Shown piece after piece: positions 28,049-36,096 of a DNA stretch of 49,852 nt (its first letter is position 1; every line of letters begins with the position of its first letter). The stretch covers positions 1 to 49,852 of the forward strand of contig NZ_QKRX01000020.1 of NCBI RefSeq assembly GCF_003284585.1, given 5' to 3'. Source of the stretch: Nitrincola tibetensis. Lineage in GTDB: Bacteria; Pseudomonadota; Gammaproteobacteria; Pseudomonadales; Balneatricaceae. The notes below the pieces were generated by a model. That model did no database searches. It was given only the letters and a program-made list of their open reading frames with translations, and was not told where the DNA came from. A program made the position numbers and the translations under genes.

Positions 28049-29502
28049 ACACTAGGCTTCCGAGTGATGGGTTTGCGACGACGCTTTTTTCTAGGACGCT
28101 CATCCGTTGATTTGGCAATGCTCATGAGGCGGCGTTGCTCGGTATTTGCTGACTGATAATCTGTCCACCATTTGCCTAAGCCTTGTAAATCTTCACCGGC
28201 ACTCTCACGCAGCACGATTAAATCATAGGCGGCCCGAAATCTCGGGTGCATGATTAAGGTTTCGGCTTTTTTTCCGTGATAACGTGGCAACCTAAGTTGC
28301 AGTTCCCATATTTCGCGCATTGGTGTCGAAAAGCGTCTAGGGATGGCCGTTGCTTTAACCTGCATTGCTAATATTTGGTTAGCCGCCTCGTGAAGTGCAG
28401 GCAGGGGCGGCAGATCATCCAAAAGTTCGAGATAGCGCTCTTGTAGGGGGTACCAAAGCAGCGCGGCAAACATAAAGGCTGGGGTGACACTTTTGCCTTG
28501 ATCCAAGCGACGATCGGTATTGCGAAGAATCTGCGTGATGAGTTCTGCTGTCGGATAGTCTGGATTTTCAAGAATCGCTTGCGTGGATGGAAATAAATAT
28601 TTGAATAAACCAAAACGTTGCAGTTGGCGGTATGAGGCACTGCCATGGCCTGTTTGCAAAAGCTTGAGCGTTTCATCGAATAGGCGGGCAGGGGCAATAC
28701 GACCGAGTAAACTGTTAAGTCGGTGAATGGGTTCGGCTGTTGTGTCTTCGACTTCAAAGCCAAGTTTGGCTGCAAATCTTGCGGCCCTTAGCATTCTGAC
28801 GGGGTCTTCGCGGTAGCGTTGTTCAGGGTCACCAATCATGCGAATAATTCGGTTTTGCAAATCGGGATAGCCGTTTGCAAAGTCATGAATGCTGTAATCA
28901 CGAACACAGTAATATAAGGCATTGATCGTAAAATCGCGACGAAGAGCATCTTCTTCAATGCTGCCATAGACATTGTCACGCAGAATCAAGCCTGTGTCGG
29001 ATTGGCGGCCATGCTCGCCTGTTTCATTGTCATCCGAATCATGCGCTGCGCGGAAAGTGGCAACTTCAATAATTTCTCTACCGAAACGAACATGGAGCAG
29101 TTTGAAGCGACGACCAATCAGTCTCCCTCTGTGAAACAATTCTACCGCTTCTTCTGGGTGAGCTGATGTGGCCACATCAAAATCCTTTGGGCGTTTACCC
29201 AAGAGTAGGTCGCGAATACATCCGCCAACCAAGTAGCTTTCGTGACCTGCATCATGAAGTCTGTAAACAACCTTCATAGCATTGTCATCTAAAAGATGCC
29301 GTGGAATTTGATGAATGTTCTCTGGGATGACGCGTTTTTCACCTAAGTGAAGGTCTTGCATGAGCTGTTCTTTCAGTTCTGGCTCAGGAATCACTTCTTT
29401 TGGAATAGGTTTTGGCATGCGTTTCACTAGCAAAACGCCAGAGATAACGACACAAAGAATGATCGCTAAAAAAATAATGTAGTCTAAACCCGTATTAAGC
29501 AT
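28045..29502 (-). CDS. pcnB: Poly(A) polymerase I, with N-terminal membrane segment
   Basis: PcnB adds poly(A) tails that promote RNA decay. The 485-residue protein has the class II nucleotidyltransferase core: YLVGGCIRDLLLG (90-102) and catalytic Asp107 and Asp109 in KDFDVATS. The RRDFTINALYY segment and the C-terminal basic tail (PRKKRRRKP) are also present. Residues 7-27 form a strongly hydrophobic stretch followed by KRMPK, predicting a membrane anchor that E. coli PcnB lacks. Neither the first ATG nor Met29 has a good ribosome site, so the start is uncertain, though the frame is open and hydrophobic throughout. It lies downstream of the predicted CrcZ-like RNA. Confidence 0.93.
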   Translation of the reverse strand: MLNTGLDYIIFLAIILCVVISGVLLVKRMPKPIPKEVIPEPELKEQLMQDLHLGEKRVIPENIHQIPRHLLDDNAMKVVYRLHDAGHESYLVGGCIRDLLLGKRPKDFDVATSAHPEEAVELFHRGRLIGRRFKLLHVRFGREIIEVATFRAAHDSDDNETGEHGRQSDTGLILRDNVYGSIEEDALRRDFTINALYYCVRDYSIHDFANGYPDLQNRIIRMIGDPEQRYREDPVRMLRAARFAAKLGFEVEDTTAEPIHRLNSLLGRIAPARLFDETLKLLQTGHGSASYRQLQRFGLFKYLFPSTQAILENPDYPTAELITQILRNTDRRLDQGKSVTPAFMFAALLWYPLQERYLELLDDLPPLPALHEAANQILAMQVKATAIPRRFSTPMREIWELQLRLPRYHGKKAETLIMHPRFRAAYDLIVLRESAGEDLQGLGKWWTDYQSANTEQRRLMSIAKSTDERPRKKRRRKPITRKPSV

Positions 29503-29630
29503 CTGTTATTTTTGTTCCATTAAGGAGTGAAGTGTCAAGATTATCGCTATCTGCACATAATAACAGTTAAAATTTCTTAAGGGGATAGTCATGGTGAGGT
29601 AAGGTCGGAGTGAAGGGATCATGGTGTGGA

Positions 29631-29713
29631 AGCTGAAGACAGACTAAGCAACAAAATGTGTTGTTGTTTTTCGAGCACTGTGAAAAGTGTTTGTTGGTAC
29701 TCTGTCTTCAGCT
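29631..29713 (-). repeat. 13-bp inverted repeat in the predicted RNA
   Basis: AGCTGAAGACAGA (29631-29643) is the exact reverse complement of 29701-29713. The 57-base interval contains two smaller stems (CAACA/TGTTG and CACT/AGTG). This would give the 3' half of the RNA a closed, branched fold. Confidence 0.8.
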
Positions 29714-29810
29714 AAGCCTCATTGTTATTTTTATTTGAGGCGCTACATCATAAGTATTTCAGCGTTTTTATTTTTATTGATGCTGATGTGTCTGTTTTTA
29801 TTGTTATTAC
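29631..29810 (-). ncRNA. Candidate CrcZ-like regulatory RNA
   Basis: The predicted transcript starts near 29810 from the sigma-54 promoter and is read toward pcnB. It opens with an AATAACAA motif (29801-29808) and has further A-rich CA motifs at 29764-29779, 29722-29729 (AATAACAA) and 29661-29668 (AACAACAA). These fit the AAYAAYAA sites bound by Hfq/Crc in Pseudomonas. The 3' end is set here at the distal arm of a 13-bp inverted repeat, but no intrinsic terminator follows and the RNA may run into pcnB. Position between cbrB and pcnB is that of crcZ in Pseudomonas. There is no primary-sequence proof. Confidence 0.65.
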
Positions 29811-29819
29811 CCTATATAG

Positions 29820-29835
29820 AGCAGGTATTGTGCCA
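29820..29835 (-). promoter_or_regulatory. Sigma-54 (-24/-12) promoter
   Basis: On the minus strand TGGCAC (29835-29830) is followed by AATAC and CTGCT. The invariant GG and GC are exactly 10 bases apart. The only departures from the YTGGCACGRNNNTTGCW consensus are A for G after TGGCAC and C for the first T of TTGC. The predicted start is near 29810. CbrB, encoded just upstream, is a sigma-54 activator. Confidence 0.78.
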
Positions 29836-29907
29836 GTTTTTATAACTCATTGTTTTTTATATTTTGTTTTTATTTTCGACAAATTAACTTGGTTTTTCTA
29901 TGGAGTT

Positions 29908-29999
29908 TGTTACCCCTTCCTAGGGTGTAAGTGTTACCTGTGTGTATTATGGTAACACTTTTTAGAAAGTGTAACCGGTTTGTAACCCTCGCGTTACAA
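29908..29999 (-). promoter_or_regulatory. Predicted CbrB upstream activating sites
   Basis: TGTTAC (29932-29937), 14 bases, then GTAACA (29952-29957) lies inside a perfect 10-bp inverted repeat (29929-29938 with 29951-29960). More half-sites occur at 29908-29913 (TGTTAC), and TTGTAAC/GTTACAA at 29980-29986 and 29993-29999. The spacing matches the TGTTAC-N14-GTAACA form that I recall for CbrB sites in Pseudomonas putida. The centre is about 110 bases upstream of the -24 element, typical for an enhancer. Confidence 0.7.
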
Positions 30000-30004
30000 T
30001 GGCG

Positions 30005-31360
30005 TTAACTTAGGCTTTCTTTTTTAGGTTTACGCGGTATGCCTAGTTTCTGGCGACGCTCCCAAAGGCATTTTCGGCTGATGCCTAAGTTTTTTGCTAA
30101 ATCAGTTTCATTCATGCTTTCTTGGTTTTCTAAGACGTAGCGCTGAAAGTAGTCATCTAAGGATAAATCGGGTTTAGGTTCGTGCTGGTTTTTTTGCGTT
30201 TGCATTGGCTCAGAAGGCGTAGGTGCGGGTGAGGGCGATACTTTAAGCCCTAAAATATCAGGTGTAATGAGTGGGCCTTCTGCCAGAATGACAGCGCGTT
30301 CAATTGCGTTTTGCAACTCCCGAACATTCCCTGGCCACAAATGTGCTTTGATCGCTTGTAAGCTTGCGGTGCTGAATTCTAGCTTGGCATTATGCTTACG
30401 ATTTTGCTCACTTAAGAAAATTCTGGCCAGTTCTACGATGTCATCGCCTCGCTCACGGAGCGCTGGCATGTTGAGTTCCATGACGTAGAGTCTGTAGTAC
30501 AAATCCTCACGAAAGCGACCTTCACTCGCCATGGCCTTGAGGTCTCGATGTGTGGCCGCAATTAGTCGGACGTTTACTTTTCGTGCATGGACAGCACCTA
30601 CGCGTCGAATTTCTCCTTCTTGAAGGAAGCGTAACAGTCGTGCTTGTGCTTCTAGAGGGAGCTCGCCAATTTCATCGAGAAAGAGTGTGCCTTTATCTGC
30701 CGCTTCAATTAAGCCACTGCGGCAGGTATCTGCACCTGTAAATGCGCCCTTTTCGTGCCCAAAGAGTTCAGACTCAATTAAACTATCGGGTATCGCGGCG
30801 CAGTTGACGCTGATCATAGGAGCGCTTGAGCGCTGGCTTTTTTGGTGGATGCTACGCGCAGCCAGCTCTTTGCCAGTTCCAGACTCCCCGAGAATTAAGA
30901 CGGTGGCATCTGTTTGGGCGACTTTATTAATGCGTTTTCTCAACTCAATCACGGCATCACAATCCCCAGTGATGAGGTCAGGCCCGATTGCGAGTGCATC
31001 GTCGAGTATTGGTTCAGTACGAATCAGTTTGCTGATCGTACTTAGCATTTCGTCGTGATCAAAGGGTTTTGCTAAATAATCAACGGCCCCTAGCTTCATT
31101 GCATCAATTGCGGAGCGCATGCTGGCATAGCTGGTCATGATTAACACCGGTATGTTGGCAAAGTTGCCAATCAGATCTGTGCCTGCTCGACCGGGTAAGC
31201 GTAAATCACTAATAATAAGATCATAGGCGTGAGCATGCATCAGCGTTTCAGCATCATTGACATTGCTAGCGCAATCAGTGCTGTAGTGATGCTTAACGAG
31301 TAGGCGTTTGAGTGCCTCTCGTATGACTTGCTCATCCTCAACAATCAGAATTCGGCTCAT
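30005..31360 (-). CDS. cbrB: Sigma-54-dependent response regulator CbrB
   Basis: CbrB is the NtrC-type regulator of carbon/nitrogen balance in pseudomonads. I start at the ATG at 31360 (451 residues, MSRILIVEDE); an upstream frame to 31402 adds 14 residues that overlap cbrA and lie outside the receiver fold. The receiver has the phosphoacceptor Asp52 (SDLRLPG). The AAA+ domain has GESGTGKE, the sigma-54 contact GAFTGA and LFLDEIGELP. A Fis-type helix-turn-helix (LAKNLGISRKCLWERRQKLGI) ends the protein. It follows cbrA by 14 bases and precedes the predicted CrcZ-like locus. Confidence 0.93.
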   Translation of the reverse strand: MSRILIVEDEQVIREALKRLLVKHHYSTDCASNVNDAETLMHAHAYDLIISDLRLPGRAGTDLIGNFANIPVLIMTSYASMRSAIDAMKLGAVDYLAKPFDHDEMLSTISKLIRTEPILDDALAIGPDLITGDCDAVIELRKRINKVAQTDATVLILGESGTGKELAARSIHQKSQRSSAPMISVNCAAIPDSLIESELFGHEKGAFTGADTCRSGLIEAADKGTLFLDEIGELPLEAQARLLRFLQEGEIRRVGAVHARKVNVRLIAATHRDLKAMASEGRFREDLYYRLYVMELNMPALRERGDDIVELARIFLSEQNRKHNAKLEFSTASLQAIKAHLWPGNVRELQNAIERAVILAEGPLITPDILGLKVSPSPAPTPSEPMQTQKNQHEPKPDLSLDDYFQRYVLENQESMNETDLAKNLGISRKCLWERRQKLGIPRKPKKESLS

Positions 31361-31374
31361 ACTACGGGGACCTG

Positions 31375-34299
31375 TTAATTCAAATAGCCTACGGAAGTGC
31401 AAATAGCACTTTGCCGTAAGGGAAGCTGAATGATTACCTGAGTGCCTTTGTTCTGTTTTTTGTTGGCAGGACTAATTATTTCAATAGTACCATAATGTTC
31501 AGTAATAATATTGTAGACTAACGAAAGTCCTAAACCAGTCCCTTTACCAGGATCTTTTGTGGTGAAGAAGGGTTCGAACAAGCGTGGAAAGTGTTCTGGG
31601 GTAATGCCTGTGCCGTCGTCCGTGACTCTGATCTTAAGACGGTCATGGTGGATGCTGGCGTCGATTAAAATCTTTGCGCGTTCAGTTGAGGCATCGCAGG
31701 CATTATTAATCAGGTTAACAAAGACTTGCAATAACAGCTGTTCGTCACCGTCACAATACAGGCTTTCATCCACTTGGTTTGTAATCAGCATGTCTTTGCC
31801 GCGTTCATCTAAGCGCACAAGATCAATGGCCTCTTGAATGCATTGGCATAAATGAACAGGTGCAAACTCCGAATGTCCATCATTGCTTCCTGTATGTGCA
31901 AAGCGAATCAAAGACTGAACAATACGGGTGATACGCGATGTTTGATGCAATATTTGACTGCCCGTGCGCAGAACTTCAGGTTCATCTGTCTCTAATTTCA
32001 GATTTTGTGCCAAGCAGGCGATCCCTGTGACGGGATTGCCAATCTCATGGGCGACCCCGGCTGCAAAGCGACCAACAGACGCTAAGCGTTCGGTATGAGC
32101 CAAACGGTTGGCCAGCGCTTTGTGTTCAGTTTCATCTTCAACCAAAAGAATCAATCCCTTTTCAGGTTGATCATCCAAATGAGTCTTATGCAAACTGAAC
32201 CAATGGGTGCTGCCGCCTATATCAATCGTGGTAGCGGGTTGGTAGGTGTCATTGGTGCGGGTGAAATGGCCTAAGAACTCTGACCAAGGATAAGGGAGTG
32301 CGGCAATATTAACGCCTAACGTGGCTTCAGCTGAAAGCCCAGTGTAGTTTTCAAGTGCCTCATTCCAAAACAGTACGTGTGCTTGCTCATCTAGGGTGCA
32401 GACACCGATCGGCAGTCTTTGTAACGTAAATCGATGGTGCCGCCTCATTCGATCGAGTTCTGCAGCGAGACCCGAAAGACGCTCATGGTAGTTCTCTAGT
32501 TGGTTCTCAAGTAAGTGGATTTCACGACTTTTATAACGGCCCTTTGAGCTTATTTCGTTGGGCCGTAGTACCGCTGTTGCTTCTGCTGGCCCTAGAAGAC
32601 CTGATAAGTTATTTTCAAGTATGTTGCGTAACCTTAATACATCTAAGGGTTTCAGCTTGTTGCTCATGGGAAGCTTTAAAAGGGCCAAGGCCGATTCAAT
32701 CTCCCTTTGTGCGGAGGCTTTCCCAAGACGAGAGCTAAGGCGTTGCGCTATATCCTCAAGTGTTTCATGGTCTGAGCTAAAGCTGGATGGGCGTGGCAGA
32801 GCGTTTAGTACGCAGGATAACGCGGTGTCCTGTTCTTCAGCGTCTGCTGGTACAACAAAGGACACTAAGATCATGGTTAAGGTGTTGATGAGAAGGGACA
32901 GCAACGCAAAGAGATACCATTTATCTAAAAGATCTCGGGTAATCAGCGATGCGTCAGGGAGTAAAACGGGCAGGAGGATAGTGAAAAACCAAAAGGCTGC
33001 TCCGACGATAAGACCCGCTAGAAATCCTATGCGGCTCGCTCTTTGCCAATATAACGTGGCTAACACACCGGGTAAAAATTGGACAAAGCCAATGAACGTA
33101 ATGAGTCCTAGGTAAGAAAGTTCGTAATGATGATCGAGGTAAACATAGGCGGTATAACTGCCGAGCATCACAAATAGAATAAGGCTTCGACGAATCCACA
33201 AAAGCCATTTGTACATACGAATAGAGTCGGGTAAACGAATGATAGGCAGTAAAAGATGGTTTTGCATCATGGACGCGAGTGCGACGGTGGCGACGATGGT
33301 TATCCCGCTGGCAGCCGAGAGTCCTCCAATAAAGGTAATGGCACCAAACCACTGTTGGTTGAGTTGATCACTCATGCCAAGAAGAATGAAGTCTGGATGA
33401 CTTACGGTGTCGAGTCGTTGGCTTGCCCAAAGTAAAATTGGCACACAGAGTGCCATAATCAATAAAAAAACGGGCATGATGATCATTGATAGGGTTAAGC
33501 TTTTTTCCGTTGCATTTTCACCAAACAATAAATGAAACATATGTGGAGTGATAAAAGCGGCTGCGAAAAAAACGATGAACAGGGTTCTCCAGCTTCCGGA
33601 TTCAGGTGGCTGTTTCATGTTCTGTAGAACTTCTGGGTGTTGGCTTAACCATTCAGATAAGCCTGAAAATCCACCGTGTATCCAGATAAATGCAAAAAGA
33701 GTAAGTGAAAGGATGGCCGTTAGTTTGACAATAGACTCAAGGGCGATTGCGACCACAAGACCATCATGTCGGCTTCTTAAGGAGGCGTGTCGAGCACCGT
33801 ATAAAATTGAGAAGAGCGCGATGATTACGCAAAAAGCGGCTGCAATTTTGTGGCGCGGAACACTTGAATCTATGACATGAACAGATTCGACGAAGGCTTG
33901 GATTTGTATCGCTAGTAACGGCATGCTTGCGACTAGAATAAACAGAGTGATCAAGCTGCCAATAAAGGCACTACGAAAGCGAAAAGCAAACAAGTCGGCA
34001 ACAGAGCTTAGTTGGTAGCTGCGAGTAATCCTTAGCAACGGGATTAAAATTAAAGGTGCTAGGATAAAAGTTGCGGTGGCTCCAAGATAAGAAACTAAAT
34101 AGGAGAAGCCAGTCTCGGCCGCCATGCCAAATGCACCGTAAAATGTCCAGGCACTTGCATAAACGCCAAGAGAAAGAGAGTGAATGATAGGATTCTGAAC
34201 AAGACGCTGCGGCAAAATTCCTCTCTCGGAGGCGTAGGCGGCTAAGAACAATAAAAGAAGATAGGTGATACTAAGCGTCGCAAGTAGATAAATGCTCAT
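31375..34299 (-). CDS. cbrA: Transporter-linked sensor histidine kinase CbrA
   Basis: CbrA joins a sodium/solute symporter-like (SLC5) domain to a histidine kinase. The 974-residue protein has about 13 membrane helices (1-~500). Next come an SLC/kinase-linking STAC-like segment (LSGLLGPAEATAVL), a coiled coil, and a PAS domain (LQRLPIGVCTLDEQAHVLFWNEAL). The dimerisation/phosphoacceptor helix has His751 in GVAHEIGNPVTG, followed by an HATPase domain (NLINNACDAS; GTGLGLSLVYNI). Its ATG overlaps the stop of a 55-codon gene (ATGA). In Pseudomonas the partner is CbrB and the pair is needed for growth on histidine and other poor carbon sources. Confidence 0.94.
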   Translation of the reverse strand: MSIYLLATLSITYLLLLFLAAYASERGILPQRLVQNPIIHSLSLGVYASAWTFYGAFGMAAETGFSYLVSYLGATATFILAPLILIPLLRITRSYQLSSVADLFAFRFRSAFIGSLITLFILVASMPLLAIQIQAFVESVHVIDSSVPRHKIAAAFCVIIALFSILYGARHASLRSRHDGLVVAIALESIVKLTAILSLTLFAFIWIHGGFSGLSEWLSQHPEVLQNMKQPPESGSWRTLFIVFFAAAFITPHMFHLLFGENATEKSLTLSMIIMPVFLLIMALCVPILLWASQRLDTVSHPDFILLGMSDQLNQQWFGAITFIGGLSAASGITIVATVALASMMQNHLLLPIIRLPDSIRMYKWLLWIRRSLILFVMLGSYTAYVYLDHHYELSYLGLITFIGFVQFLPGVLATLYWQRASRIGFLAGLIVGAAFWFFTILLPVLLPDASLITRDLLDKWYLFALLSLLINTLTMILVSFVVPADAEEQDTALSCVLNALPRPSSFSSDHETLEDIAQRLSSRLGKASAQREIESALALLKLPMSNKLKPLDVLRLRNILENNLSGLLGPAEATAVLRPNEISSKGRYKSREIHLLENQLENYHERLSGLAAELDRMRRHHRFTLQRLPIGVCTLDEQAHVLFWNEALENYTGLSAEATLGVNIAALPYPWSEFLGHFTRTNDTYQPATTIDIGGSTHWFSLHKTHLDDQPEKGLILLVEDETEHKALANRLAHTERLASVGRFAAGVAHEIGNPVTGIACLAQNLKLETDEPEVLRTGSQILHQTSRITRIVQSLIRFAHTGSNDGHSEFAPVHLCQCIQEAIDLVRLDERGKDMLITNQVDESLYCDGDEQLLLQVFVNLINNACDASTERAKILIDASIHHDRLKIRVTDDGTGITPEHFPRLFEPFFTTKDPGKGTGLGLSLVYNIITEHYGTIEIISPANKKQNKGTQVIIQLPLRQSAICTSVGYLN

Positions 34300-34303
34300 G
34301 ATT

Positions 34304-34471
34304 TCATCGCAGTTTTAGCCAAGCAATAAAGCTTGAAATGAAAATAATGATCAGCCAAATAAAAAATGGCCATAACCACCCAATGCCACCAAATAGCCAG
34401 ATATCAATAAGGGATGGCAGAATAAAAAATCCGCTAAGCGTCAATAAAAACAGTAAACGATGCTGATGCAT
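34304..34471 (-). CDS. Small membrane protein upstream of cbrA (CbrX-like)
   Basis: A 55-codon reading frame fills the gap between gluQ and cbrA. Its ATG directly follows the gluQ TGA with no spacer, and its stop is the TGA of the ATGA shared with the next gene area: TGA at 34306-34304, 4 bases before the cbrA ATG at 34299. The product starts MHQHRLLFLLTL and has two hydrophobic segments (~6-23 and 31-50) rich in Trp/Phe, ending WLKLR. Small two-helix partners of SLC5 transporters are known, and a small gene (cbrX) precedes cbrA in Pseudomonas. A membrane partner of CbrA is likely but unproven. Confidence 0.75.
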   Translation of the reverse strand: MHQHRLLFLLTLSGFFILPSLIDIWLFGGIGWLWPFFIWLIIIFISSFIAWLKLR

Positions 34472-35365
34472 TCACGCCTCTTGCTGATTGGGCAAAACAC
34501 AGGTGGCTGGAATCTGTTCAATTTGCCAGTTTTTGATTGCCCAGTCGATGATCTCACGCCGAGTTGCTTGAAAGAGTTCTTGTGGTGGGTTTTGACCCAG
34601 GCATTTGAGCGCAAAGCATAAGTTTTCCACCACCTTGTTGTTTGAGATCGCAGGGGCTAGATTTTGTTTGCTGAGTTTCTGCCCGTTTGTATAGGTAGCC
34701 AGTGGAATATGAGCATATTCTAGTTGTTGGAAATTGAAATGAGCTTGTAAGTCGCGCTGTCTAAAGGTCTCTTGAAGTAAATCAGCACCACGAACAACGT
34801 GAGTGATATGTTGGTCATGGTCATCAATAACGACGGCCAGTTGGTAGGCGAAATATCCATCTCGGCGTTTTAAAACAAAGTCGTCGGCTCTTGACTGATG
34901 TAGAACCTGTTTACCTTGTATTCGATCAGTAAATTCAGATTTGACTGCGCTTGAGCGCAATCGTATAGCGACGCTTGCGTCAGTTTTAGGAGGTGTTTCC
35001 CGGCATTTTCCATCGTAGAGGTGGCGTGCGTTTCGAACACTTAACTCACTTCTTGTGCAGCAGCAAGCATAGGCTTCTTGCTGGTGAATCAGTTTGTGTA
35101 GGTGTTCTTCGTAGAGGCGAAGGCGCTGGCTTTGATAAACAACGGTATCATCCCATTGCAGGCCATATGCATCTAAGGTTTGTAAAATCCAGTCGTTTGC
35201 ATTTTCGACAACACGGGGAGTGTCGATATCTTCAATACGAACTAACCATTTCCCTTTGTGATGGCGAGCATCAAGGAAGCTAGCGAGCGCCGCTAATAAT
35301 GATCCAAAGTGAAGAGGCCCTGTAGGAGACGGCGCAAAACGACCCGTATATATCATGAGTTGCAT
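34472..35365 (-). CDS. gluQ: Glutamyl-Q tRNA(Asp) synthetase
   Basis: GluQ is a truncated GluRS paralogue that glutamylates queuosine 34 of tRNA-Asp. The 297-residue protein opens with TGRFAPSPTGPLHFGSL (HIGH-like element), has a Cys-rich zinc region (YACCCTRSEL ... GKCRE) and a degenerate KMSKS as GQKLSKQN. There is no anticodon-binding domain, as expected. Met4 is an alternative start. It lies 47 bases after dksA, an arrangement shared with E. coli, and its stop abuts the small cbrA-upstream gene. Confidence 0.95.
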   Translation of the reverse strand: MQLMIYTGRFAPSPTGPLHFGSLLAALASFLDARHHKGKWLVRIEDIDTPRVVENANDWILQTLDAYGLQWDDTVVYQSQRLRLYEEHLHKLIHQQEAYACCCTRSELSVRNARHLYDGKCRETPPKTDASVAIRLRSSAVKSEFTDRIQGKQVLHQSRADDFVLKRRDGYFAYQLAVVIDDHDQHITHVVRGADLLQETFRQRDLQAHFNFQQLEYAHIPLATYTNGQKLSKQNLAPAISNNKVVENLCFALKCLGQNPPQELFQATRREIIDWAIKNWQIEQIPATCVLPNQQEA

Positions 35366-35412
35366 TGTCTACAAGTACGGGCCAGAAATGAGATCACTGA
35401 CCCGACTTGTTA

Positions 35413-35844
35413 TTAACCACCGAGCTGCTTTTCTTTAATCTCGGCTAGCGTTTTACAGTCAATACAGAGTGTTGCCGTTGGACGAGCTTCCAGACGACGT
35501 ATACCGATATCAACACCACAGGCTTCACAGTAGCCATAGTCATCATCTTCAAGCCGTTCTAGCGCTTCATCGATTTTTCGAATTAATTTACGCTCACGGT
35601 CCCGTGTTCTGAGTTCAAGACTGAATTCTTCTTCTTGGCTCGCACGGTCGGTTGGGTCAGCGAAATTTGTCGCTTCCTCTTTAAGATGAGTGATGGTGCT
35701 GTCAACTTCTTCCATCAACTCTTGTTTCCAGGCCAGCAGAATTTCGCGAAAATGCTGTTTCTGCGCATCGTTCATGTATTCTTCACCCTCATGCGCCTGA
35801 TAAGGTGCTGGGTGATGTATTTGAGAGTCGTTGTTGGTTGGCAT
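35413..35844 (-). CDS. dksA: RNA polymerase-binding transcription factor DksA
   Basis: DksA works with ppGpp to inhibit rRNA promoters and activate amino acid operons. The 143-residue protein is slightly shorter than E. coli (151) at the N-terminus. The coiled-coil tip DxxDxA residues are Asp63, Asp66 and Ala68. The zinc cysteines are 106, 109, 127 and 130, all present. GAGG precedes the ATG. Its expected targets include the GC-rich-discriminator rRNA promoter at the right end of this window. Confidence 0.97.
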   Translation of the reverse strand: MPTNNDSQIHHPAPYQAHEGEEYMNDAQKQHFREILLAWKQELMEEVDSTITHLKEEATNFADPTDRASQEEEFSLELRTRDRERKLIRKIDEALERLEDDDYGYCEACGVDIGIRRLEARPTATLCIDCKTLAEIKEKQLGG

Positions 35845-35869
35845 AGTACAGCCTCACATCGCTTGCAAT

Positions 35870-35903
35870 AATGAAAGGCATTACCATAGATGAAATGGCC
35901 TTT
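35870..35903 (-). promoter_or_regulatory. Hairpin in the dksA 5' region
   Basis: On the minus strand AGAAAGGC pairs with GCCTTTC, with an inner CCAT/ATGG pair, about 25-60 bases before the dksA ATG. It could be a leader structure. No T tract follows, so it is not read as a terminator. Confidence 0.35.
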
Positions 35904-36096
35904 CTGTTATTAGCTTAATACTAATCTACTTAAGATCTGTATTTTAGCATTAAGCCCTAAAAGGCGGTGAAATTACCAGAACCGACGTCATTTAACCAGA
36001 CCTATAGCAATGAAAAATTGATATTCTCTGATATGCACTATGCTGGTGCGGTAACTTGAGGTTAGTATTCCAGTTTTTAGATGTGCAGGTAGAGTT

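Noticed and set aside
29722-29955. A 77-codon + strand frame rich in Phe, Val and Tyr in the cbrB-pcnB gap
   Set aside because: It has no ribosome site or family similarity. Its composition results from reading the complement of the A-rich CA motifs and the enhancer repeats.
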